Source: Sporocytophaga myxococcoides DSM 11118
GTDB taxonomy: Bacteria > Bacteroidota > Bacteroidia > Cytophagales > Cytophagaceae
Assembly (NCBI RefSeq): GCF_000426725.1
Contig: NZ_AUFX01000011.1
Span: 1-64,000 of the forward strand
Length of the DNA: 64,000 nt
Direction of reading: 5' to 3'
The position numbers were made by a program, and so were the translations under genes. Shown one piece after another: positions 54,923 through 62,947 of this stretch. Position 1 is the first letter of the stretch. Each line of letters begins with the position of its first letter. The notes under the pieces were generated by a model. The model saw only the letters and a program-made list of their open reading frames with translations. It was not told the DNA's origin and searched no databases.

Positions 54923-57900
54923 TTACACTCCAAGATAAGTTCTTAATTCAGGGGCTATATTCTTGCGGATAAGCAGGTTTTGAAGCTCCCATTTTTCCAT
55001 TTTTTCAAACTCCTCTAAAAATTTTACTTCTCCGCCTTCAAGCACTGCCACAGGTACGCCATCTTTCAATAATATTCTGTTTCCAAAGTATCCGGTAACT
55101 CTTTTTCCAGGAAGCAATACTCCTGTCAGGTTTAATGGATCTACAGCAGAAACGACAACCAATGATCCACTTAATTCTTTTTTACGGGCATCTCTTAACA
55201 TGGTGACTGCTTCTGGTAAAGCAAACTGTTCACCCCAAACGCCATCCACAAATCGCCCTCCTCTTATTTCGCCACGGGCCTCCATTTTCCTGAAAGTTCT
55301 TACAAGATCTCTCCATGGTGGCATTATTAATTCTTGTTCTGCCAGCTTCCTGAATACAACTCCATAACGTTTTAATAATACATTGGCTGTCATTGCAAGA
55401 AACCTATCTTTAGAAGGCTCTTCATGAAATTCATTCCTGATAAGACTCCATCTTCCTGAATCACTCATTGTGAATGGTACAGTTCTTCGTGTAGAAGATT
55501 CCAACTTGTATTTGGATGGAACCAATAAAGCTCGTAGTCCGGTAAAGCTATCTGAACTCACAATCCCTGCCGAGACTAGCTCTGCAATCGCCTCTTCTGT
55601 CTGGGAATCGAATAATCTTGTTCCTGTAGCAATATCGTCAAAAAATGAAGCACCTCGTTCTTTCAGAAAGTTTACAACCTGTAAGGCTTTTGCTGAAAGT
55701 TCAGGAGCATTATTATTGCCCGAATCATATTTCCATACTTCAGCATTTTTTCTGGAGACTAACATAACAGGAGTCGTCTTGATCGGTGAGTTAAGTTTTT
55801 TAACAGCACCATCTGTTTTGCCGATCCTTCCCCAGACATATTTCCCGCTCATGCAGCAAAAGTCCAGCCATGTGTGATTGTAATTGGCAACTCTTGAAGG
55901 AAGTATCTCAGATTCCCATGCTGCTGAGGAAGCTTCAAACCCTTCCAGCTTTGAAAGAACAGTTTCTACCGCAAGTGGGCCCTCTGCCTGCTCTGAAGAC
56001 AAGCCTTGCCATTCGGTGAGGTACCGCATAAAATCTGCAGGAGAAACAGCTTCAATCTCTTTTCTAAGCTTTTGGAGTGTATACCGATGTATCCTTGATA
56101 AAAGCCTTCTTTCGCACCATTCAATGGATTTAGAGCCAGGATTAAAGGTACCTCTGAAAACAAATCCCTCCTGCTCTAACGTGAGCATTGCATAGTTGAT
56201 GTCACTTTGAGAAGTGTCCATTTGACTTGCCAGCTCCTCTTCTGTAACAGGACCTAACCCTTCCAGTCTTCCTCTGACTATTTCCTTTAGAGCATCTTCC
56301 TTCGTCCACTTCTTTTCCCTGAGCCTATCGGGTACAGGCAAAGAAGGAGTTAATTTAAAGTCCTTATAAATCGATTCATATTGCGGAATCCGGTCAATCG
56401 AAATCCATAGTTTATTACCATTGGAAGTTTTAAATATACCTGCACGCTGTTCTTTTGTCAGGACCTGAAAAAACTCATCCCATGAAAATCTTCCATCTCC
56501 TCGTTTCATTTCTTCTTCAGTGATGTATCCAAGCATGCTTAATGCATCCTGCAATTCATCCGGTGATGATGCGACAGGCCAGGCTTCTGATTTAACAAGT
56601 TCAATCACAGCAGCATCCAATCTGCCAAGATCATCAGCTTCTGAAGCATCCAGCCATCTTCTGCTCAATACTGCTCTTGTTCTTCTTTCTTCAAGCGGTG
56701 CATCATCCAGAAAAGCATAAGGTCTGGCTGTTAGTATTTCCTGGGCAAGCGGAGAAGGTTCCCGAAGGTCTTTGGCAACAAGCTCCACTTCTCTTTTTTC
56801 TATTCGCTTTAATACATCCTTCAACAAATCAATATCCATTGCCTCTGTGAGACAATCATGGATTGTCTGATTTACCAAAGGGTGATCAGGTACTTCTCTT
56901 TCTCCTTGTATATTTTCAAAACAAGCCAACTGATCAGGAAATACCAGAGCAACAAGATCCTCTGACTGCATGCGCTGCAACTGCGGAGGCATCTTTTGCC
57001 CGCCTCTTCTTCTTAAAACTGCAAGCGCAACACTGGCATTCCACCTCCATCTGATCTCAAAGATCGGAGAATCAAGCAAGGCTTGAATTAATATTTCCTC
57101 AACAGATTGTTCTTTCAGATAATTAAAAACTTCTTCCAGTGGAAAGCTGTGAGTAGAGCCTAAAGAAAGAATTATTGCATCTTCTGTTGCTGCCGCCTGG
57201 AGCTCAAAATTAAACTTCTTACAAAATCTTTTTCTTAAAGACAATCCCCAGCCTCTGTTTACCCTGTTACCAAAAGGAGAATGTACAATAAGATGCATAT
57301 CACCTGCTTCATCAAAAAAACGTTCTAATACCAGTCTTTTCTGAGTAGGCACAGTGCCAAGAGCAACTTTTGATAATGCGAGATAAGTAACCAGCTGATC
57401 TGCTCCTGCCTCACAAAGGCCTACATCTTTTACCAACCATTCAATTCCTTTGGTTTTCCAGGAAGTGTTATCATCATCCTTTAGAGAAAATTCATCAACC
57501 TCACCAATAAGATCAGATACAATCTCCCGAACTCTTGATACGGCATCTGATAACTCTGTCGTCCTCCCTGGACCTTCGCCCAGCCAGAATGGCAATGAAG
57601 GAGGTTGCCCTGCGGCATCCTCAACTTTTACTTTACTATTTTCTATTCTTGTAATTCTATAGGAAGCATTACCAAGCTGAAAAATATCTCCGGGTAAACT
57701 TTCGATAGCGAAATCTTCATTCAAGGTTCCTACAAAGATATTTTCCGGTTCCTTGATAACATCAAAGTCAAAATTATCTGGGATTGCTCCTCCGTTTACT
57801 ATTGCTGTTAATCTTGCTCCTTTTCTCGCTCTCAGTTTTTTATTAACGACATCATGAAAAATATAAGCGCCCCTTTTTCCCCTTCTGGTTGTAAAACCGT

Positions 57901-59263
57901 CCGAAAGCATGTTGATTATTTCATCATACTCTTTTCTTGAAAGCTCGCGAAATGGATATGCGCTTCGAAGCATTTCAAAAAGAGCATCTTCATCCTGCTC
58001 TTCAGATGCAACTTCTGCAACAATTTGCTGGGCGAGAATATCAATAGGCTTTTCCGGCATTACAATTGCATCCAGTTCACCCCTTCTGACAGAATCAAAA
58101 ATGGCAGTGCATTCAAGTAGTTCATCTCTTGTCAAAGGAAACAACATGCCTTTCGGTCTACCTTCCACAGAGTGACCTGAACGACCAACTCTTTGAAGAA
58201 AAGCAGCAATGGACCTTGGAGAACTTATCTGACAAACCAGATCTACGAAGCCAATATCAATCCCCAATTCCAGAGAGGATGTAGCTACCAAAGCCTTTAA
58301 ACTTCCTGACTTTAATCTCTGCTCTGCATCAAATCTTTGCTCCTTGGACATACTACCATGATGCGCAGTTACAGCAGAAGGACCAAGTCGTTCTGTTAAA
58401 TGTAGCGCCAGTCGTTCTGCAAGTCTTCTTGTATTGACGAAAATGAGTGTGGTCTTATGTTCAAGAATTAATGCTTCTAATCTGTTATATATTTCTCCCC
58501 AGACTTCATGGGACATAACAGATGTTAGAGGAGAACCAGGAACCTCAATGGTAAGATCCATAGCCCTTTTATGGCCTGTATTGATGATCTTACATGGCCT
58601 CTTTTGAGCATTTCCCATAAGAAATTCTGCTACTTTTTCTATTGGTTTCTGAGTAGCGGAAATACCTATTCTTATAAGCTTATTTTCTGTAAGATGCTGA
58701 AGACGCTCAAGAGACAAAGATAAATGACTTCCTCTCTTGCTCCCAACAATACTGTGTATCTCATCTACAATTACTGATTTTACAGTTGAAAGAATCTTTC
58801 TTCCGTTGACGCTTGTAAGCAATAGATAAAGAGATTCAGGAGTAGTTACAATGATGTGTGGAGGCTTCCGGATCATAGAACTGCGTTCAACAGTAGTTGT
58901 ATCTCCGGTCCTGACTCCGACTCTGATCTTTACATCCGGACAACCCGTTTTGACAAGCTCTTCTGAAATCCCCTTTAATGGAAACTGAAGGTTTCTTTCG
59001 ATATCATTACTCAGGGCTTTAAGAGGAGAAATATAAATGACTTGTGTCGCATCCTCCAGTCCTCCTTTACATCCTTGCTTTACAAGGTCATCAATAGCTG
59101 ACATGAAAGAAGCCAATGTTTTACCAGATCCTGTTGGTGCTGCAATTAAAACTGATTTTCCTTTTTTAATTTCATTCCAGGCCTGAGTCTGCACACTAGT
59201 CGGCTGACTGAAGGTTTGGGTAAACCAGGAAGCAACAGCAGGATGAAATTTGTCCGATAGCAT
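54923..59263 (-). CDS. lhr: Large helicase-related protein, ATP-dependent helicase Lhr
   Basis: A 1446-residue superfamily 2 3'-5' helicase of DNA repair. Walker A (APTGSGKT, K48) and the DEIH motif (VIVDEIHSIVG) are near the N-terminus, followed by SAT (ISATQKP), LEHKTTLIFVNTRRLAERLA, the motif LGIDIGFVDLV and RVGRSGHS. After the helicase core (about 1-420) come the winged-helix and beta-barrel cap (about 420-870). A long Lhr C-terminal domain follows (about 870-1446), with GLGPVTEEELASQMDTSQSD and LTGVLLPGKRVTGYFGNRIL. The length agrees with full-size bacterial Lhr. It stands alone. Confidence 0.93.
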   Translation of the reverse strand: MLSDKFHPAVASWFTQTFSQPTSVQTQAWNEIKKGKSVLIAAPTGSGKTLASFMSAIDDLVKQGCKGGLEDATQVIYISPLKALSNDIERNLQFPLKGISEELVKTGCPDVKIRVGVRTGDTTTVERSSMIRKPPHIIVTTPESLYLLLTSVNGRKILSTVKSVIVDEIHSIVGSKRGSHLSLSLERLQHLTENKLIRIGISATQKPIEKVAEFLMGNAQKRPCKIINTGHKRAMDLTIEVPGSPLTSVMSHEVWGEIYNRLEALILEHKTTLIFVNTRRLAERLALHLTERLGPSAVTAHHGSMSKEQRFDAEQRLKSGSLKALVATSSLELGIDIGFVDLVCQISSPRSIAAFLQRVGRSGHSVEGRPKGMLFPLTRDELLECTAIFDSVRRGELDAIVMPEKPIDILAQQIVAEVASEEQDEDALFEMLRSAYPFRELSRKEYDEIINMLSDGFTTRRGKRGAYIFHDVVNKKLRARKGARLTAIVNGGAIPDNFDFDVIKEPENIFVGTLNEDFAIESLPGDIFQLGNASYRITRIENSKVKVEDAAGQPPSLPFWLGEGPGRTTELSDAVSRVREIVSDLIGEVDEFSLKDDDNTSWKTKGIEWLVKDVGLCEAGADQLVTYLALSKVALGTVPTQKRLVLERFFDEAGDMHLIVHSPFGNRVNRGWGLSLRKRFCKKFNFELQAAATEDAIILSLGSTHSFPLEEVFNYLKEQSVEEILIQALLDSPIFEIRWRWNASVALAVLRRRGGQKMPPQLQRMQSEDLVALVFPDQLACFENIQGEREVPDHPLVNQTIHDCLTEAMDIDLLKDVLKRIEKREVELVAKDLREPSPLAQEILTARPYAFLDDAPLEERRTRAVLSRRWLDASEADDLGRLDAAVIELVKSEAWPVASSPDELQDALSMLGYITEEEMKRGDGRFSWDEFFQVLTKEQRAGIFKTSNGNKLWISIDRIPQYESIYKDFKLTPSLPVPDRLREKKWTKEDALKEIVRGRLEGLGPVTEEELASQMDTSQSDINYAMLTLEQEGFVFRGTFNPGSKSIEWCERRLLSRIHRYTLQKLRKEIEAVSPADFMRYLTEWQGLSSEQAEGPLAVETVLSKLEGFEASSAAWESEILPSRVANYNHTWLDFCCMSGKYVWGRIGKTDGAVKKLNSPIKTTPVMLVSRKNAEVWKYDSGNNNAPELSAKALQVVNFLKERGASFFDDIATGTRLFDSQTEEAIAELVSAGIVSSDSFTGLRALLVPSKYKLESSTRRTVPFTMSDSGRWSLIRNEFHEEPSKDRFLAMTANVLLKRYGVVFRKLAEQELIMPPWRDLVRTFRKMEARGEIRGGRFVDGVWGEQFALPEAVTMLRDARKKELSGSLVVVSAVDPLNLTGVLLPGKRVTGYFGNRILLKDGVPVAVLEGGEVKFLEEFEKMEKWELQNLLIRKNIAPELRTYLGV

Positions 59264-59538
59264 TAGTATTTCCGATAGTTATGGTAAAAGTTACCTTATT
59301 TTGATGAGGAAAAGAAACCTCACCTTCTAAAACAAAACAGAAGTCAAATAAACTCCTGAAAAACAGATAATTTTTAATCGGGATTAAGCATTAAAAAAAC
59401 ATCATTGTTAATCAAACAGTTAGAAGGTATAACCAAGTGCTGGATTACAATGATTAACAGGATTTTTTTGGCTAATGCTTTATTTTGGGTTATAAAAATT
59501 TCAATTGTATTTATATCCAATATAACTGGAGAATTTAT

Positions 59539-59566
59539 GCTCCCTCCCCGGCAGGTGTCTGCACCA
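59539..59566. repeat. REP-like palindrome GGTG-TCTG-CACC, copy A
   Basis: GCTCC, a spacer, CCCGGCAGGTGTCTGCACC. A closely similar copy at 62138-62162 reads GCTCCCCGGCCGGTGTCTGC ACC. The core hairpin is GGTG/CACC around TCTG. These may be the sequence recognised by the RAYT-like transposase nearby. Confidence 0.6.
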
Positions 59567-59613
59567 TAGCCATCAACCTAACATTGATTTAGTAAACCAC
59601 AATCAGCCGTTTT

Positions 59614-59640
59614 GTCATCCTGAGCCCTGCGAAGGATCTG
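59614..59640. repeat. Dispersed repeat GTCATCCTGAGC...GCGAAGGATCTG
   Basis: This sequence type is known as a widespread intergenic repeat in many bacterial genomes. Only one copy is seen in this window. Confidence 0.5.
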
Positions 59641-59790
59641 ATAGTCACAAAATACTCTACTCCGTGGCCAGTCCCCTGACAGGTACTGTCTTAAAATCCA
59701 AATTGATTTTTATAATTATTTTAATAAATTTACAATTAGCGAAAGAAAGCTTCAGGCGATTCGTTGCACGGAAGTTTATCTTGTGTAGCC

Positions 59791-60885
59791 TTAGCCTATG
59801 CTGAGGCTACTTATTTTGTCTCCTGCGGAGCCAAGCGAAAGAAAAGGCTTAGGCTCATCATTACCAGAAGTATTTTTAGTGATTTTGTAGTTAGGATCAT
59901 ATACTTCATTTCTTTTCCATAATGTATAAATTAAACAAAGTAACTTCTTTTGTACCGCGACATAAGCTTTCATCTTGACACCTGAGTTTGAATAAACCCT
60001 TTCAAATAGTGATCTAAAAACTGGTTCATTATGCGTAACTACACATAATGCAGGCATATGTAAAATTCTCCTTATTCGAGTGTTTCCTTTTTTGGAAATT
60101 CTAGATTTGCCGACTTTTGTTCCTGATTGATTCTCGACCACATCATATCCTGAATAACTTACAAGTTGCTTTTGATTAGCAAAGATTTCAAATCCATTCG
60201 TTTCTGCTATGATAACAGCAAAGGTTAATAATCCAACTCCTTTAATCTTATTAATCATTTCATACTTTCCTCTCAAATTAATATCTTCATTAATAAGACC
60301 TTTAATTTGTTTCTCCCCAATAACCAGTTGTTTATCGATTGCTTTAAGAGTATCTTGCAAACCCTTAGTCACAGTTTTTAATTCATACATACTATATTCG
60401 ATAGCATGCAATTGATTGTTCAATATAGTCCTTTGCTTATGAAGACTTTCATGAAGTCGAGTTAAGCTTCGCAAAGTATATATATTCTTACTTAAAGGTT
60501 GCCAAAGAGCTATAGATTGTTCAGCACACATTCTTGATAAGCCTTGTGCATCTATTTTGTCATTTTTACTTTTTAATCCAAAACTTTGAAGATATCGTTT
60601 TGCTTTGTTGGGAAGGATAACACTGCACTTTTGACCGTTTTGATATAAATACCAAGCCAACTGTTCATTATAAACTCCAGTAGCCTCCATTAAATAAAAA
60701 ACAGGTAAATCTTCTTTAGAATTCTTCTTGACCCACTTAAAAAATAACTCAAATCCTCCAAGGTTATTTGTGAAGGTCCCAGATGCTTTAACCTTTACCT
60801 CTTGCATATCATTTATAACAGATATGCAAGCTTTAAAATCTTTCTTTGATCCATCAATCCCAACTGAATACTTTAGATTAGTCAT
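59791..60885 (-). CDS. IS110-family transposase
   Basis: A 364-residue DEDD/serine recombinase-like transposase. The N-terminal RuvC-like domain has VGIDGSKKDFKACI, YLMEATGVYNEQLAWYL and the acidic LKSKNDKIDAQGLSRMC. The C-terminal Transposase_20 part has INKIKGVGLLTFAVIIAETN, LVSYSGYDVVENQSGTKVGK and ISKKGNTRIRRILHMPAL. The length matches intact family members and no disruption is seen, so it may be active. IS110 elements lack ordinary terminal inverted repeats and target-site duplications, so the element ends cannot be set from sequence alone. Confidence 0.92.
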   Translation of the reverse strand: MTNLKYSVGIDGSKKDFKACISVINDMQEVKVKASGTFTNNLGGFELFFKWVKKNSKEDLPVFYLMEATGVYNEQLAWYLYQNGQKCSVILPNKAKRYLQSFGLKSKNDKIDAQGLSRMCAEQSIALWQPLSKNIYTLRSLTRLHESLHKQRTILNNQLHAIEYSMYELKTVTKGLQDTLKAIDKQLVIGEKQIKGLINEDINLRGKYEMINKIKGVGLLTFAVIIAETNGFEIFANQKQLVSYSGYDVVENQSGTKVGKSRISKKGNTRIRRILHMPALCVVTHNEPVFRSLFERVYSNSGVKMKAYVAVQKKLLCLIYTLWKRNEVYDPNYKITKNTSGNDEPKPFLSLGSAGDKISSLSIG

Positions 60886-61320
60886 AGATTATAGAGTTTA
60901 GTGAAACAATTTACTCCAAATGGATTTCTTCAGTAGTTTTTGCTCATATAAATTCAAGATTATTGCTCTTAAAACAATATCTTTAGGTACTATTCAAACT
61001 TTGGAAGAAAACAGTCAGAAGGATATTCCTGTCAGACAATATTGCTAATGCATATTTTACCACAATTCGAGGTGCCTTCCAACTGCCAATTTGGAAATAT
61101 AAAATTGTACTTTTTATTCTCTAATCAAAGATATGAGGCCACAATTTTCCCCTGCAAGAACCTTTCCATAAAGTTGACTTAGTGAATGATGATATCCCAA
61201 CACTAAAGCATTTCATTTGAGTGATCATTAATTTTTCAAATCATTATTCTTGCAGGTAGATTTAAGATTTACCAATTCTTTTTCCAGCTTTTTATCACCA
61301 TTAAAACTATTATGCATTTT
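60886..61320. other. Noncoding region upstream of the IS110 transposase
   Basis: A 435-nt gap between two minus-strand genes. The part next to the transposase is its upstream noncoding end, where IS110-group elements are known to encode the guide (bridge/seek) RNA. I cannot fold it by eye. The part near 61228-61317 holds a 29-codon frame that I do not support. The repeated word TTGCAGG/CCTGCAA occurs at both 61171 and 61251. Confidence 0.4.
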
Positions 61321-61773
61321 TTAAATGCTTGTTTGGCAGTAGTTGCTTGTCAATTCCATATGTAAAATTGGGTAAGGCTTTCCAAATCCATCTATATCAG
61401 AAACAGATTTCACCCTGAAACCAAAATGAATATAAAACTCGACTGCTTGTAAATTATCTTTATTGACATCAACCTTTGTCACGCTAAGGTTCTCAATTGC
61501 ATACAATAAAAGAGTCTTCCCAATACCCTTTCCAATTTCATTTGCAGCAACAAACAACATTTCTAAACTATCTTCATTAGTCCCGATAAATCCAATAATC
61601 TGATGTTTTACATTCTTTACACAATGCAATGATACACTGTCAAAAAAACTTGGAATTAGTTCTTTATAAAAATTAAAATCCTCAATCTTCAAAAAATCAT
61701 GTGTTGCTTTCACAGAAGATTCCCAAACTGAAACTAATTCTTTATACTCTGTATTCTCAACTTTATAGATCAC
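61321..61773 (-). CDS. GNAT-family N-acetyltransferase
   Basis: A 150-residue acetyl-CoA-dependent acetyltransferase. Features: EYKELVSVWESSVKATHDFL, FIGTNEDSLEMLFVAANEIG, the acetyl-CoA loop GKGIGKTLLLYAIEN, and the motif B region VDVNKDNLQAVEFYIHFGFR. The substrate is unknown. The reading frame starts with GTG (61773); this fits homologues, which begin with the IxKVxxTEY-type strand. It lies in the mobile patch between the IS110 and Y1 transposases. Confidence 0.85.
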   Translation of the reverse strand: MIYKVENTEYKELVSVWESSVKATHDFLKIEDFNFYKELIPSFFDSVSLHCVKNVKHQIIGFIGTNEDSLEMLFVAANEIGKGIGKTLLLYAIENLSVTKVDVNKDNLQAVEFYIHFGFRVKSVSDIDGFGKPYPILHMELTSNYCQTSI

Positions 61774-61977
61774 TATTTTATTCTTGTTTATCCACTGCTA
61801 ATCTATTGCCCTTCCTTATCTTCCTAAAGTCTCCTCACTCCCACCCGCAAAAAGGCAATCAAGTTTTAACTGCAGGTCGGGAACTATTAAGCCTCAATTG
61901 AAGAGTCGAAATATTAAATATTCATAAAACTAGCAATTCTTATTAAAAATTGCAGTCGAATGAATAAAACATGCCTT

Positions 61978-62127
61978 TCACCTCGCATTAACAAAAACCT
62001 CTTCATCCCTCATAAAACCATTGCATTTCCATAATTTCTCTGAAATAATAATACCATCTAAAATTTCCTTCTTCGCAGTTATTCTTTTAAAATGAAGATT
62101 GATATTAAATTCCTTACCCATATCCAT
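61978..62127 (-). CDS. Possible small gene or gene remnant (49 residues)
   Basis: An ATG-initiated frame encoding 49 residues with coding-like composition: MDMGKEFNINLHFKRITAKK near the start and GIIISEKLWKCNGFM later. The frame remains open upstream of the ATG into the REP-like palindrome. No family is recognised. It could be a relic of a larger gene broken when the repeats or transposases entered. Confidence 0.3.
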   Translation of the reverse strand: MDMGKEFNINLHFKRITAKKEILDGIIISEKLWKCNGFMRDEEVFVNAR

Positions 62128-62137
62128 TCTGCTGATT

Positions 62138-62162
62138 GCTCCCCGGCCGGTGTCTGCACCGG
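62138..62162. repeat. REP-like palindrome, copy B
   Basis: CCGGTG-TCTG-CACCGG is a perfect 6-bp hairpin within GCTCCCCGG...ACCGG, 97 nt before the Y1 transposase pseudogene. Related to the sequence at 59539-59566. A partial CCGGCCGG also follows the transposase at 62838-62845. Confidence 0.65.
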
Positions 62163-62258
62163 ACGGAATCTTTCCAAAAGTGCTGTATTAAATAATACTG
62201 GGTCACTTTTTTTACTTATCATTCCTTTTTATTTTTGAATTAAACCAGCTAATAATTA

Positions 62259-62820
62259 TGTATAATTTTTTATTAAAGGAACGTCGTATCTCCCAGATGA
62301 ATCTTGAGGAGGTTACTTTTGGACAGCTACAATTAAAGATTGGAAATCATTGCTCTCTCAGGATAAGTACAAGGAATTCATTATCGATCTAATGAAAGAA
62401 CTAGTAGAGAAAGAATTGGTAACTATTTATTGTTTTGTCATAATGCCTAATCATCTTCATTTGATCTGGAAATTAAACAAGCTAAACGGAAAGGAAAAAC
62501 CAAGTGCAAGTTTTAATAAGATTACGGCCCATCATTTTGTGAATGATTTGAAAGAACATCATCCCAAGGTTTTGGATTATTTTATTGAAAAGACAAAGGA
62601 TAGAAATTACAGGATATGGAAAAGGGATCCAATGGCAATATTAATGAATAGTAAGAAAAAGGTGGAACAAAAGATAGATTATATTCACAATAATCCTTTA
62701 GGGGTGAATTGGAGTTTAGTAAAAAGGCCGGAAGATTATCTGTGGTCCCCTGCATCGTTTTATTTGGAAGGCGATAAAAGATATTCATTTATCACAGATT
62801 ACAGGGAATATTTTGGTTAA
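62259..62820 (+). pseudogene. Broken Y1 (IS200/RAYT-like) HUH transposase
   Basis: The main part encodes a Y1-transposase: GGYFWTATIKDWKSLLSQDK, the HUH metal motif in FVIMPNHLHLIW, and the Tyr/NP region KIDYIHNNPLGVNW, where Y is the likely nucleophile, followed by YLWSPASFYLEGDKRY. The frame has no ATG before the HUH motif and is closed by TGA at 62305-62307. Upstream, FFIKGTSYLPDES reads into that TGA, and an ATG at 62259 is in another frame. A frame change in the T-run plus one stop would explain it. The gene is probably inactive. Confidence 0.7.
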
Positions 62821-62861
62821 TCTGTGATTAAAAGATTCCGGCCGGTTATTTAATGTACTAA

Positions 62862-62900
62862 AAAAATAGAGGCTGCCTCAAAAGGGCAGCCTCTATTTTT
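62862..62900. terminator. Bidirectional intrinsic terminator
   Basis: A perfect 16-bp stem pairs 62862-62877 with 62885-62900 (AAAAATAGAGGCTGCC and complement), with A/T-runs at both ends. It serves the minus-strand T9SS protein and any plus-strand transcript. Confidence 0.85.
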
Positions 62901-62947
62901 GAAATCTATCTTGAATTTTTAATTTGTATGCCTTTATAAACGCAAAT

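Larger units (their letters stand above)
59264..59790. other. Repeat-bearing gap before the IS110 gene
   Basis: No coding frame is supported. It contains REP-like sequence at 59539-59566 and a second widespread repeat at 59614-59640. The last part (after about 59700) probably belongs to the noncoding end of the IS110 element; a 25-bp imperfect palindrome GTAGCCTTAGC/GCTGAGGCTAC lies at 59786-59811 across the transposase stop. Confidence 0.5.
61774..62258. other. Intergenic region in the mobile patch
   Basis: Holds a REP-like palindrome (62138-62162) and one small open frame (61978-62127, listed separately). Nothing else is supported. Confidence 0.4.

Noticed and set aside
61228-61317. 29-codon minus-strand frame after the GNAT gene
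   Set aside because: Too short, no homology and no spacing evidence for cotranslation.
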